NCBI RefSeq assembly: GCF_040958095.1
Contig: NC_091230.1
Coordinates: 10,387,338-10,451,337, forward strand
Direction of reading: 5' to 3'
DNA: 64,000 nt
Source of the DNA: Procambarus clarkii
Lineage: Eukaryota; Arthropoda; Malacostraca; Decapoda; Cambaridae
Shown: positions 37,541-49,180 of the stretch, in pieces
Numbering within the stretch: the stretch's first letter is position 1
How the letters are laid out: each line of letters starts with the position of its first letter
Made by a program: the position numbers and the translations under genes
Notes under the pieces: model-generated
The model's database searches: none
What the model was told of the DNA's origin: nothing
What the model saw: the letters and a program-made list of their open reading frames with translations, nothing else

Positions 37541-38900
37541 CATATATTTATTACATTTTCAAAGACTTTACACATACACAACTGAATAGAACTTACATAT
37601 CTCCGATTTGTTTATATCTACATTTGAGTGAGGTGGATGGGGTGAGGTGGTATTTAATAGGGTATTAATTTCATCAACACAAGACAGAACAGGAAACAAT
37701 GGGTATTGAAATGGAAGTGATTGTAGAAAGCCTATTGGTCCATATTTCTTGATGCTTCTATATTGGAGCGGAGTCTAGAGGTGGGTAGAATATAGTTGTA
37801 CATTAATTGGCTGTTGATTGCTGGTGTTGACTTCTTAATGTGCAGTGCCTCGCAAACGTCAAGCCGTCTGCTATCGCTGTATCTATCGATGATTTCTGTG
37901 TTGTTTACTAGGATTTCTCTGGCGATGGTTTCGTTGTGGGAAGAGATTATATGTTCCTTAATGGAGCCCTGTTGCTTATGCATCGTTAAACGCCTAGAAA
38001 GAGATGTTGTTGTCTTGCCTATATACTGAGTTTTTTGGAGCTTACAGTCCCCAAGTGGGCATTTGAAGGCATAGACGACGTTGGTCTCTTTTAAAGCGTT
38101 CTGCTTTGTGTCTGGAGAGTTTCTCATGAGTAGGCTGGCCGTTTTTCTGGTTTTATAGTAAATCGTCAGCTGTATCCTCTGATTTTTGTCTGTAGGGATA
38201 ACGTTTCTATTAACAATATCTTTCAGGACCCTTTCCTCCGTTTTATGAGCTGTGGAAAAGAAGTTCCTGTAAAATAGTCTAATAGGGGGTATAGGTGTTG
38301 TGTTAGTTGTCTCTTCAGAGGTTGCAATGACGAAACCATTGGAGAAGCCGTTGTTGACTAGGACCTGCCTTACCCTACAGAGTTCTTCGTCGACTTGCTT
38401 CCATTCTGAGCTGTGTCTGAGAGCACGGTCGACATATGCGTTAACAACACTCCTCTTGTACCTGTCTGGGCAGTCGCTGTTGGCATTTAGGCACATTCCT
38501 ATGTTCGTTTCCTTAGTGTAGACTGCAGTGTGGAAACCTCCGCTCTTTTCCATGACTGTTACATCTAGAAAGGGCAGCTTCCCATCCTTTTCCATCTCGT
38601 AAGTGAAACGCAGCACGGAACTCTGCTCAAATGCCTCCTTCAGCTTCTGCAGATGTCTGACATCAGGTACCTGTGTAAAAATGTCGTCAACATACCTGCA
38701 GTATATGACCGGTTTCAAGTTCATGTCAACTAAGACTTTTTGCTCGATGGTACCCATGTAGAAGTTTGCAAACAGGACACCTAGGGGAGAACCCATGGCG
38801 ACCCCATCTACTTGCTTATACATGTGCCCATCCGGGCTCAAGAAGGGTGCCTCTTTAGTACAAGCTTGGAGTAGTTTCCTCAGAATATTTTCTGAGGAAA

Positions 38901-38912
<12 letters not shown>
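37541..38912 (-). mobile_element. Penelope-like element P3 with RT and endonuclease
   Basis: The longest PLE copy in the window. The coding part runs from about 38905 to 37735, followed by the antisense CR1 piece (37651-37707) and part of the 3' region. The 5' part is cut by (AT)n. It lies head to head with P4. Confidence 0.9.
37732..38905 (-). CDS. PLE reverse transcriptase (partial) plus GIY-YIG endonuclease
   Basis: The true coding part starts near 38905 ([20 protein letters not shown]). The upstream 130 codons of the open frame are translated AT microsatellite and belong to no protein. RT motifs are [19 protein letters not shown], then YCRYVDDIF with the catalytic Asp pair (38681-38694), then [10 protein letters not shown]. 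The linker has [20 protein letters not shown]. The endonuclease has [16 protein letters not shown] and EHIISSHN. In PLEs the RT copies the element's RNA and GIY-YIG cuts the target. The N-terminal RT motifs and any upstream ORF are missing. Compared with P4 a stretch around [13 protein letters not shown] is shortened here ([10 protein letters not shown]), a small internal deletion. Confidence 0.88.
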
Positions 38913-39258
<346 letters not shown>

Positions 39259-39271
39259 AGATGTAACAGTC

Positions 39272-40123
39272 ATGGAAAAGGGCGGAGGTTTCCACACTGC
39301 AGTCTACACTAAGGAAACAAACATAGGAATGTGCCTAAATGCCAACAGCGACTGCCCTGACAGGTACAAGAGGAGTGTTGTTAACGCATATGTCGACCGT
39401 GCTCTCAGCCACAGCTCAGAATGGAAGCAAGTCGACGAAGAACTCTGTAGGGTAAGGCAGGTCCTATTCAATAACGGCTTCTCCAATGGTTTCATCGAAG
39501 ACATCATAAGAAGGAAAGTGAAAAGCCATGCAACCTCTGAAGAGACAACTAACACAACACCTATACCCCCTATTAGACTATTTTACAGGAACTTCTTTTC
39601 CACAGATCATAAAACGGAGGAAAGGGTCCTGAAAGATATTGTTAATAGAAACGTTATCCCTACAGACAAAAATCAGAGGATACAACTGACGATTTACTAT
39701 AAAACCAGAAAAACGGCCAGCCTACTCATGAGAAACTCTCCAGACACAAAACAGAACGCTTTAAAAGAGACTAACGTCGTCTATGCCTTCAAATGCCCAC
39801 TTGGGGACTGTAAGCTCCAAAAAAAACAGTATATAGGCAAGACAACAACATCTCTTTCTAGGCGTTTAACGATGCATAAGCAACAGGGCTCCATTAAGGA
39901 ACATATAATCTCTTCCCACAACCAAACCATCGCCAGAGAAATCCTAGTAAACAACACAGAAATCATCGATAGATACAGCGATAGCAGGCGGCTTGACGTT
40001 TGCGAGGCACTACACATCAAGAAGTCAACACCAGCAATCAACAGCCAATTATTGCACAACTATATTCTACCCACCTCAAGACTCCGCTCCAATATAGAAG
40101 CATCAAGAAATATGGACCAATAG
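39272..40123 (+). CDS. PLE RT C-terminus, linker and GIY-YIG endonuclease
   Basis: 283 codons, uninterrupted. The first 30 residues complete the RT fingers-to-palm end ([18 protein letters not shown]). The linker has [15 protein letters not shown]. The endonuclease begins near residue 170 with [13 protein letters not shown] and [14 protein letters not shown], and is followed by [19 protein letters not shown], where the Arg and Glu typical of GIY-YIG nucleases are expected. The protein ends [15 protein letters not shown], as in the other copies. It is the best-preserved endonuclease of the set, but the element is 5'-truncated, so it is not autonomous. Confidence 0.88.
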   Translation: MEKGGGFHTAVYTKETNIGMCLNANSDCPDRYKRSVVNAYVDRALSHSSEWKQVDEELCRVRQVLFNNGFSNGFIEDIIRRKVKSHATSEETTNTTPIPPIRLFYRNFFSTDHKTEERVLKDIVNRNVIPTDKNQRIQLTIYYKTRKTASLLMRNSPDTKQNALKETNVVYAFKCPLGDCKLQKKQYIGKTTTSLSRRLTMHKQQGSIKEHIISSHNQTIAREILVNNTEIIDRYSDSRRLDVCEALHIKKSTPAINSQLLHNYILPTSRLRSNIEASRNMDQ

Positions 40124-40146
40124 GCTTTCAACAAACACTTCTATTC

Positions 40147-40206
40147 AATACCCATTGTTTGTGTTCTGTCTTGTGTTGATACTTTTAATACCCTATTAAT
40201 ATCCCC
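40147..40206 (+). repeat. Antisense CR1-A piece inside the PLE 3' region
   Basis: Read on the minus strand it is GGGATATTAATAGGGTATTA, then AAAGTATCAACACAAGACAG, then AACACAAACAATGGGTAT, matching CR1-A at 2700-2760 almost base for base. The same piece sits at the same place in P2 (6424-6483), P3 (37651-37707) and P5 (40869-40926). Confidence 0.9.
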
Positions 40207-40314
40207 TCTTGTTCTGTCATGTGTTAATGCCACATCACCCCTCCCACCTCACTCAAATGTAGATATAAAATCAGAGATACGTAAGTTCTAATCAGTTGTG
40301 TATTTGTGAGCTAA

Positions 40315-40367
40315 AGTCTTTGAAAATGTAATAAGTTTTACGAAACGCGCCCGTGTCGCGTCAGACT
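40315..40367 (+). ncRNA. Hammerhead-ribozyme-like fold in the PLE 3' region (core degenerate)
   Basis: Stem I is AGTCT (40315-40319) with AGACT (40363-40367). Stem II is GTAA (40328-40331) with TTAC (40338-40341). GAAA is at 40342-40345. Stem III is ACGCG (40345-40349) with CGCGT (40357-40361), and the GTC cleavage triplet is 40360-40362. Order and spacing are those of a type I hammerhead with short helix III, which PLEs are known to carry. However, the bases between stem I and stem II are TTGAAAAT, one base too many, and not the canonical CUGANGA. The same core is present in P2 and P5, so activity is doubtful. Confidence 0.45.
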
Positions 40368-40528
40368 AGAAATAAAAATGAATTTTGGAGAATTGATTTT
40401 TGATTTACCTCCAACAGTGAAGCGTAATGTACGAAAGATTGAGAAAATTCGTGTTAGAATTATTAATCTTACTTTTTCGGTCATATTTAATAATATATGT
40501 CTACAGGAAAGACTGCTACCAAAATATA

Positions 40529-40529
<1 letters not shown>

Positions 40530-40606
<77 letters not shown>
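40530..40606. repeat. (AT)n microsatellite between tail-to-tail PLE copies
   Basis: About 75 bases. Confidence 0.97.
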
Positions 40607-40610
<4 letters not shown>

Positions 40611-41262
40611 AATATGACCGAAAAAGTCAGATTAATAAATTCTAACACGAATTTTCTCGATCTTTCGTACATTTCTTTTCACTGTTGGTGGTAATTCAAA
40701 AATCAATTCTCCAAAATTCATTTTTATTTCTAGTCTGACGCGACACTTGAGCGCGTTTCGTAAAACTTATTACATTTTCAAAGACTTTACACATACACAA
40801 GTGAATAGAACTTACACATCTCCGATTTGTTTATATCTACATTTGAGTGAGGTGGATGGGGTGAGGTGGTATTAATAGGGTAATAATTTCATCAACACAA
40901 AACAGAACACGAAACAATGGGTATTGAATGGAAGTGATTGTAGAAAGCCTATTGGTCCATATTTCTTGATGCTTCTATATTGGAGCGGAGTCTTGAAGTG
41001 GGTAGAATATAGTTGTGCATTAATTGGCTGTTGATTGCTGGTGTCGACTTCTTAATGTGTAGTGCCTCGCAGATATCTAGCCGCCTGCTATCGCTGTATC
41101 TATCAATGATTTCCGTGTTTTTTGTTAAGACTTCTCTGGTGATGGTCTGGTTGTGGGAAGAGATTATATGTTCCTTAATGGAGCCCTGTTGCTTATGCAT
41201 TGTTAATCGTCGATTGCAGGCGGCTTGATATCTTGATTTATCGCCGATAAACAGCGATAGCA
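40607..41262 (-). mobile_element. Penelope-like element fragment P5
   Basis: It carries the 3' region (40607-40930) and the last 90 codons of the endonuclease (about 41215-40952: [20 protein letters not shown] to the terminal SRNMDQ). It is more diverged than P1-P4 (TREVLTKN for [15 protein letters not shown] for RLDVCEA). Beyond its truncation point, 41210-41275 contains two short plus-strand pieces of the DSRRLD coding region (GCAGGCGGCTTGATATC and AGCAGGCGTCTTGATATC), a scrambled junction. Confidence 0.85.
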
Positions 41263-41282
41263 GGCGTCTTGATATCTGATAT

Positions 41283-41283
41283 G

Positions 41284-41357
<74 letters not shown>

Positions 41358-41362
41358 TATAT
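41283..41362. repeat. (AT)n microsatellite
   Basis: About 80 bases with two AAAT interruptions. Confidence 0.95.
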
Positions 41363-41416
41363 ATATACGTGATATAAACACGTGTATATCACGAAAATAA
41401 ACACGTGAATAAAAAT

Positions 41417-41571
41417 GTGACAGTTTCAGACCACGGAGAAAAATTGAAACAGGAATTTCCTTAAGTACTTTCGTACATTAATACTTCAGACTCCTTCTGA
41501 AGATGTATTAATATACGAAAGTACTTAAGGAAATTCCTGTTTCAATTTTCCTCCGTGGTCTGACACTGTCA
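41417..41571. mobile_element. Snap-back palindromic element (about 155 bp)
   Basis: The arms of about 70 bases are nearly perfect inverted copies: TGACAGTTTCAGACCACGGA at the left and TCCGTGGTCTGACACTGTCA at the right, with AAGTACTTTCGTACATTAAT mirrored near the centre. The loop is only a few bases (CTCC). It is flanked by AT-rich sequence. It may be a foldback MITE or a head-to-head duplicate of the end of another retroelement. Confidence 0.75.
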
Positions 41572-41697
41572 TATATATATTATATATATATCGGGTATAT
41601 CATGGCATAAACTCAACACTTCCTATCTCAAGCTATTGGGGATGTATAACAGTTTTCGAGCCGCGCCATCCTGATTTACCTTATGCCACCACCAAAA
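41572..41697. other. Short AT tract and unique sequence
   Basis: An imperfect AT tract to 41592, then sequence with no feature that I can name. The Gypsy coding trace ends about here. Confidence 0.5.
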
Positions 41698-44600
41698 TTA
41701 ATTTTCTAAAATAAAGGCCTCTTTGTTGAGCCAGTAGTATTTCATGGCGGGACTGGCTGCAAATAGGCCACCCTCTGCTGGGTGCTGGCCTCCTACCCAT
41801 GCTTTCACCATACTCATGTCTGGGTCATTTTCCGTCTGCTCCTTCAGTTCACGTATGGGCATCCCATATCTCTCCCCCGTGGCCTTTGTGAGGATTTGAA
41901 TGATTACTGTGTTTGGTAGGGCACCATCCCGTCTCTTTCCGGATGTGTCTTCTACTTCTCTTTGATCGGTATCCGCCGGGTCCCATGAGAACACAACCAA
42001 ATTGTTGTCTTCCGACCACCAGTCTGTCGAGAGAGGCTTGGTGTTTATGTTCCTAATTGTCCCCCGAGCCTGAGTACTACATGCACAATCGAATGATCCT
42101 GTAGCTAGTGGGACCACGTCATCTACTGTTTCTTGGAATGATGCCCAGTTTTGGTGTGTCCTGTGACAATAAGAACAGCCCCCGCACGGTAAGTCCTGTA
42201 TGGGGATGTCATGACGGAAATGTGTACATAGCTGCTGGTTGTCACCTTCCCTCGACAATGAGTCCGCATTGATGCGTTTCTTCCCGGCCCTGTGTTGTAT
42301 CTTCAAATCAAACTGGCTTAGTTCTTGCAACCAACGAGCTAATTGGCCCTGGGGGTTCTTGAACCTAGTCAACCATACCAGACTGCCATGATCCGTTCGC
42401 ATAATAAAAGGCCGGCCCAGTAAATAGTGCCGACAACGCCTGGTAAACCTCACGACTGCCAACAATTCCTTCCTGGTAGTGCAATACCTTCTTTGCTCTG
42501 GGGTTAATGCAAAACTAGAATAAGCAATGACCTTTTCCTGTTCGTCCTGAACCTGCAGCAACTCAGCACCTATTGCCCAATCAGAGGCGTCGGTATCCAG
42601 GATAAATGGATCCTGTCCATTGGGTAGTCCCAAAACAGGGGCCGTAGTCAAAGCAGTTTTGACAGCGCCGAAGGCCTCTTGATGTTTACATTCCCAATTA
42701 AAGTTGTTTGCCCCGGTTAATGCATATAAAGGGGCTGCTAGCTCTGCAAATCCTTTTATAAAAGCCCTGTGATAGTTGGCTAATTCTAAGAATTTTTCTA
42801 CATCCTTGGATGACCTAGGGGTTTGCCACCTCACCACTGCCTCTATTGCCTCCTGTCCCAATTTTAGCCCCGTCTGGCTAACTATTCTGCCCAAGAATTC
42901 AACCCGCCTTCTAAACAAAGCACATTTTTGTGGCTTAAGGCGTAGGCCATATTTTCTGAATCGTTCAAAGACTTGTTTCAGGTTGAAGAGATGACTCTGA
43001 AAGGATTCACCTAGCACTAAGATGTCATCCAAAAAAGCTAGTACGGTTTCCCAATTTAGGTTTTGTAACACTAGATTCATGACTCTTGCATAGGTAGCTG
43101 GTGCATTGCAAAGGCCAAAAGACATTTTCTTAAATTCAAACAGACCATACTTGGTGATAAATGCTGTCGTTTTCCGGTCTTCCTCTGCTACGTTAATCTG
43201 GTAATATGCTGAATTGGCATCTAATTTACTGAACCATTCGTTCCCTGCTATCGTGTAAAAACATTCATCAACTAGCGGAAGCGGGTATACATCCTTTACG
43301 GTACGGGAATTCAGTTCCCGGTAGCCCACGCACCGTCGAACCGAGCTATCCCTTTTCCTCACTAATACTGGTGCCGATGCCCACTCAGACATTGATGGTT
43401 GAATAATACCTGCATCAAGCATTCGCTGAAGGTGTCGTTTTTCCTCCTGTGCAAAACATGCTGGTGTTCGTCATATTTTCTGTTTCACCGGTCTGGCATT
43501 GCCTGTGTTGATGTGGTGTAAACACTTCATTAAAAGAACCCAAGTCAAATTCGCTTGCCGCAAATACATCTTTATATGTCAGTAACAAACGAGTCACTTG
43601 GCTCACCTGTTCTGCTGTCAGGGTCTCTTCTATGTCCTGTAACAGGTTTATCATATGGGTGAGTAGATTGCCGTGGGTTTCCTGTGATGTCTCCCTTATC
43701 GACCTTACAGCCACCGCTGGTCCAGACTTAGGTAAAACTTCCCATGCTGCTTCTGCATTAGCCACATGCATCTGTCTCTTCAATGTGAGGTTCCGTTCTG
43801 TGACATTAAGTACACATATTTGTAGGGTTTTTCCATTCTGGTGCAATGTGCGCATTATTGGTACGCTTCCTTCATCCAAGGGTTCCACCAGGTATTGGGG
43901 CATGTTATTGTCCAGTTCACACGGGACGTTTGCCACCGACCGAGGTGGAATGACCGTGTGTTGAGACACTGCCACTTTAGCTATGCAAGGGTTGGAGTTT
44001 GGGTCTGGTGTATCTTCCCTTCCCAATTGCCTAGGAATAATTTGTCCCTGTAATATCATCTGAGATTGGGCCAAGACCAGGCTGATGCCCTGACGTTTCA
44101 TAAAATCCAGCCCCAATAGCATGTTATATTCAATTGGTGCTTCATATAAGTTTACTTCAAATTTCCCCCCCCCAGCAATTAGTAATGTAACCGGCCCTAC
44201 CAGTGTCTCTGGAATACACATGCATTTCCCCGCTGTATTGAGAGTGATCCGCCTTATTACCGGTGGTGGGGGTACCAACTTTTGATGAACCTCTTGCGAA
44301 ATAATTGTAACCTCTGCCGCTGTGTCAACAATTGCTCTCACCATTACGTTTTCTACTTGAATCGGGATACAGAACATGGAACCGGACCGTAATTGCTTAA
44401 TAGTTATTTGTTCTTGTTCCTTGCTTTCCTGCTTATCACTGCCCTCGGGTGTGCAACGTTGGTGTACCTCATACTCCCTGGGGAAACAACTACTCTGCTC
44501 TTGAGAGAATTCTTCCTCTTCACCTACTTGCTGGAAACTTAAATGTACTCCTTCATGTCGATAGAAGTCGTCTTCATCTTGCGACATTTTTCCGTCGCCT

Positions 44601-46429
44601 ATGTCCTTTTCGTCCGCCAGTGCTATCATTTCGGGTGCACCTTCTGCAAATGTTTGAACGGGCAGCCAATCTTCCTGATGAATATCCAGTGCTGGTATTT
44701 GGAGGGTATAAGTTTTGAACCCTCGAGAAGGACTTGGTGTCCTTGGAGGTGGTGTAACCACGCTCTGCTGGCCTGGCAAGTCGTGGGTCGAATCTAGGCC
44801 TCTTGAGCCGACCCATCTTTGTTTAAAGACTGATCCTCTTCCTGAAATGAAACATGATACTTATCGTTGGAACGCTCTTCCTGTTTACGGCCTTCGTCCC
44901 AGTCACTTCTAGACTGTTGGCAATCGCGAGCAAAATGACCCCTCTTCCCCGCATAGGTAACATTTATTACTCCTCCTAGTTGATGGGGTGCGTTAGCCCC
45001 GAGGCGATATGATGGCGTTTGTGAGACGCCTCAAACCCTCACATACCTCGTCCAATTTGTTACTTACCCCTGAAATCCCTGAGACAACTTCGTCTAGTTT
45101 TGCGTTCATGCCTGTCAATTTATCTAACTTTGTATCCATTCCCGCAAGAGATGGAGAGCCTGATCCAGCATTTGTTTGCTGGAGACCCCTCTTACCCTGG
45201 CCTGATAAGCTATCAGCCGGTGACGACTCTGGAGATTTTGTAGGTGTCCGTGAGCGGAGGTGGAAAGCCAAATAACTCCTGGCTGGTTGTTCATATCGGG
45301 AAGGCCTACCCACAGCATTTATCCGCACTGCTGGCCCTTGGGACCTCTGCTGCTGGGAACTAAATGAGGATGACCCTGCTGACCCGTGAATAGCAACAGA
45401 ATTATGCTGAAATGTCTGAGCCCTATCAATGGCTTTTTCCATGGACGAAATATTAGCGTTGGAAATATACTCTGCTAAACGCTTATCTAGCAAACCTTGG
45501 CCAAATCGCATGATTGCCATCTGCTCTTCCTCTCCCCGTTCCAGATGTTTGTAGGCTCGGTGAGCCAAATGCTGGACTCTATCAGCCTATTCTAAGATTT
45601 TCTCACCATTCTCCTGGTGGGCCTGAGAAAATTTCATTATTGCCACGTCTAAAACTTCCCTATCTCCAAATCTCTTTACAAGTTTGTGCATTATGCGAGT
45701 ATAATCAATTGATGGTTCCCGGTCTAGAATTCGGTTGTAAAAATCACTAGCTTTTCCCTTAAGACACCAACCCAAGTTTGTTAGAGAAGTTGTGCCACTC
45801 CAATCTTTTTCCGCTGCATACGATGTGAAACGGCGATAGAATGGAGTCCAATCAGATTTACCATCATAATCGAGTTCCCGAGGTGGTGGACGGAATGAAT
45901 TATTCCTTTGACCATGACGATTCCACTGTTGAGGATACGTGGAGTCATCCGAATCAGAATCCTGAGAGCTAGCTGACAACCTTCGAACTGGATGACGAGT
46001 GGAATGAGACGGACCCTTAGTGGAAATATGTCCCTGTCTCTGAAAACCAGAACTATGCAAACTATGGGTATTACGAGGGGGAGACCTACGTCTGGTGCGA
46101 CCGCGTGTAGCTGCGCCTCCAGAGACGGCGGAGGCATTCCCATCAGTTGATGGCGAGCCTGAACGTCCCCAAGTGTTTGGTTCTGCTATTGTGTTGGAGC
46201 CTGAGCCATGAGGTAGTGGTTCCGTGTCAAAAGATATGGCATACAACAAAGGAGTTGTAATCTTAAGGTGAGATATATGATGGATGTTGTCTGCCGTGAT
46301 AGTGTGTGTGTGTCTGAACTTAATAATTCTGTTGGCCAGTGTGTACGACACTCCAGGTAATGTTATTAGATGAGTTACAGACGCCAAGTTAATGCGTATG
46401 CGGGGCATCTTGCGGTAATGAAAAGCCAC
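41640..46429 (-). mobile_element. Gypsy-type LTR retrotransposon relic (gag, protease, RT, RNase H)
   Basis: A broken fossil on the minus strand. Gag lies in 44810-46429, beginning MAFHYRKMPRIRINLASV; its first part contains a helix-hairpin-helix-like stretch (LPGVSYTLANRIIKFR), and a CCHC knuckle region is near 44950. Protease and linker lie in 43415-44779 (AIVDTAAEVTIISQEV and MLLGLDFMKRQG). RT and RNase H lie in 41698-43422 (VGYRELNSRTV, SFGLCNAPATYARVM, AFLDDILVLGE; FILDTDASDWAIGAELLQV, MRTDHGSLVWL, AGKKRINADSLSRE). The element looks broken, with at least three interruptions, and it lacks an integrase and a downstream LTR. Order and motifs are Gypsy/Metaviridae-type. It is moderately old. 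Confidence 0.9.
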
Positions 46430-48490
46430 GGCTCAGAACTAGTCTCTTTGCAAAATGTACGTTCACAGTAAAAGTAAACCGGCAATGAATAAGAATAAGA
46501 CACGTCAGGGAATAGGCCTTAAATCTAGGAATGGTCAAGAATAGTATCCTGCTCCAAGCCTGTAACTAATGGAAGCAGGTGCCGCTTAGGAATTATCCAG
46601 TATGTTTGAAGTAACTATTCACTGTACGATTGTCCAAAAAGTTGGAGAAAAACAGGGTGGCCCCAATAATTAGGATGACCTGACCCCAATGTTACTCCCT
46701 CCCAAAAATTTTCAAAAGATAGAATGCCCTTGGTATGTTCTTGAACACTCACTAGGACTGGATAATTATAAGTGCTTACACTGAACTTGATCATGTATGA
46801 AATCTAGGATTATATTAAGTCTAGAATCATGCACTTAAATCTAGAATCATTCACTTAAAACTAGAATCATGCACTTAAATCTAGAATGTAAACATACATT
46901 GCACTCCTACAAGCATATGTTAAGTAAGAACCTTCTCACTTATTACTAGGTATTTTCACTGGTGACTCGTAGGATGATCATATGTAGTAATGTTCTCCTA
47001 CAAAGTGGACATTTGCAACCACCATGTTCCAATTTTCCAAATTTTACATATGTAATCAGTATCACTCACTTAACTAATATATATCAGTATTTGTCACCTC
47101 AATGTCTCAAGTAAATTTATCTAATGTTACTGAAAAGTAAGTTTATTCACTAATATCTATATTCAGCAATGAGTATACAGTTCAAAGTTCATGCACCTGT
47201 TAAAGAACAACACATTCATTTCAGAGGAATGGGTAAGTTCAGGGAAGAAGTATGGTTTCCTTTTCTCAGGTTTTCAATACACCAGCACAAATTTTCTTGA
47301 CACATATGTCTCTTTGGAGTCATATATATAAGGAAAGTTCGTGAAGGCAAAGTAGGAGACAGTCCAGTAAGATGCAACAAACACCTATGTATAGATGACG
47401 CCTCTGAGTCCTCCACGACCGTGAGTAAACAATAACACTGAGCCCGGATACGCTCGTGAACGAAGGCTGAATCCGTGAGCTAGCAACTTCCTCCTCACTC
47501 CTATTATAAGTACAAAAATACTGAACACTTCGAATTCTGATGTAGAATATCTAGAAAAATAGTATATGCAAAGAAAATTGACGGTACAACCTTAGTGGGA
47601 AGGGGGAACGCCAGCTGGTAGAGCAGACGCCAACAGGTGGGTCGGGCTGGCAGCATGTGGGAACAACATGAGTATGGCGGCGGCGCGGCGTGGTGATGGC
47701 GTCGTCTTGAGAACAATGAATATATTCTAAAATTCACAAAAAATAGAGAAAATTGCCAAAAATGGGGAAAATTGATGCAGCAAAGAGGGCAAAAAATCTG
47801 GGAACTGAATCTAACGTCGAAAATCTTGCTGGATGCATGGGGGTTGTAGAACACTCTTGAAGCAGGAACAGAGGTACGACGAAGTATAGAAAATCACAGG
47901 GAAATGCAAGAAATGGGGGAATAAAGGATAAATACTGGAATCAGGAACCACAAAATCGCAGACAACGCAGCTGGAAATCACAAGTCAAGTCCTAGCAAAC
48001 TGGAGAACATCTATGGTGCAACCGACGACAGTAAATTTCACTGTAATGTTGAACACGGTCTCAATCACTTGCAGCAGGATAATGATGTGTACAGCGTGGC
48101 GAGGTTCTCTTGATCACCGTGTAGGCCGATTACTCACTGCGCCAGTGTGGAGGCGGTCGTCTAGGGGCTATGGCTGACCAACCACATGGTAATCGACATA
48201 CACGGAAATGTGCAGAAAACGGGGAAAACAGCGGGTCACCTTGAGCTGAAGTCTTCTCACGGGAGGGCTGAAGCAATACGACGGCTTCTAAGGGCGAGGA
48301 TGGGCGAGGTCCAATGGTAGCTGGCCAATATGGGGTGCTGGATAACCACAGTCCAGGGGGCGTCACTAACAGGTCCTTCTGCGGTCAGGTGCGGTCTGGC
48401 CTCCCTCTCGCCTCCAGGCATGCGCGCGGGTGATGCGCAGACGCACGGCGCCGAGCTGCCGCCCACCAATCAGGAGCAGCTAATATAAAA
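46430..48490 (-). other. Upstream region of the Gypsy relic; possible leader and LTR
   Basis: No ORF stands out. On the minus strand, GGGAGGGAGTAACATTGGGG (near 46690) could be an LTR end followed by a leader, and TGTTAGTGACGCCCC (near 48371) could be the LTR start, giving TGTTA..TAACA ends. The 48120-48480 part is GC-rich with CCAAT-type boxes, as in an LTR promoter. With no second LTR in the window this cannot be confirmed. Confidence 0.3.
46815..46895. repeat. 20-bp tandem repeat, four units
   Basis: Units of CACTTAAATCTAGAATCATG, the last truncated. Lies within the presumed LTR/leader region. Confidence 0.85.
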
Positions 48491-48633
48491 TGTTACCCTA
48501 CCTGGTATTTTGAATGTGGTTCCCTCCACAATATTTTTATTTATATTCATAACCTAGTGAATACTATTTTATTAAGTTTAAAAACTAGACTGTGGTTTAA
48601 AAGAATAATTAGAGTTTATTTACGTGTCATTAA
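48491..48633. other. No gene; unique sequence
   Basis: AT-rich; nothing recognised. Confidence 0.5.
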
Positions 48634-48885
48634 TGACATCAAGAAATCCCATTCTCTGATCTTTAATGGGGTAACTATAGAATGTAATGCATTTGTCGGA
48701 TTTCCGACATGTTTTCGACATGTTTTTCCGACTACAAGCATTGGGGTTTGTCATATTGCCTATATACTGAAAGCTTTTAGGATGTCATCCTCCCTATATT
48801 TTGCATCATAAGGGGTTGTCGTATTGCCTATATAGTGCAAGGTTTGAGGTGGTCGTGCTGCCTATATACTGCAAGCTTCGAGACT

Positions 48886-48935
48886 GTTAAATGAACAAAT
48901 CCACAAGGGCCGTGACGAGGATTCGAACCTGCGTC
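48886..48935 (-). mobile_element. SINE-B, inverted partial copy
   Basis: The reverse complement of the SINE-B tail and T arm, with box B at 48919-48929. The tRNA 5' half is absent, so homology stops inside the tRNA domain exactly at the inner end of the arm. Confidence 0.7.
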
Positions 48936-49087
48936 TCTGTGTGTAATGATGTAAGGGCGAAGAGGGAGAACGGCCTATTGACATAGCTCGGGTGCAGGGG
49001 GGTTTGTGTAAAATCCTGGTTTGTGCCTCAGAGAGGCTACGGGATCCAGTAAGTTGAGTAGAACTTCGGTTTCAACCCTTTTACCCT

Positions 49088-49180
49088 GTCGTAGCTCAGT
49101 ATTAAGGCAGTGTCTGGGATGCTCCCGACGCAGGTTCGAATCCTCGTCACGGCCCTTGTGGATTTGTTCATTTAACAGTC
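49088..49180 (+). mobile_element. tRNA-derived SINE (SINE-B), plus copy
   Basis: The tRNA-like head has GTAGCTCAGTATTAAGGCAG (box A region, D arm) and GGTTCGAATCC (box B, 49133-49143). It is followed by TCGTCACGGCCCTTGTGGAT and TTGTTCATTTAAC. Pol III promoter boxes are well preserved. It sits at the inner edge of the right arm. Confidence 0.7.

Larger units (their letters stand above)
39259..40530 (+). mobile_element. Penelope-like element P4 with complete 3' region
   Basis: It begins inside the RT domain ([16 protein letters not shown]) and continues to the endonuclease. The 3' region has the antisense CR1 piece (40147-40206), the hammerhead-like fold (40315-40367) and the terminus AAAATATACTAATATAT at about 40530. 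It is tail to tail with P5 across an (AT)n tract. Confidence 0.9.

Noticed and set aside
44543-44797. Plus-strand ORFs opposite the Gypsy protease region
   Set aside because: Shadows of the minus-strand coding sequence.
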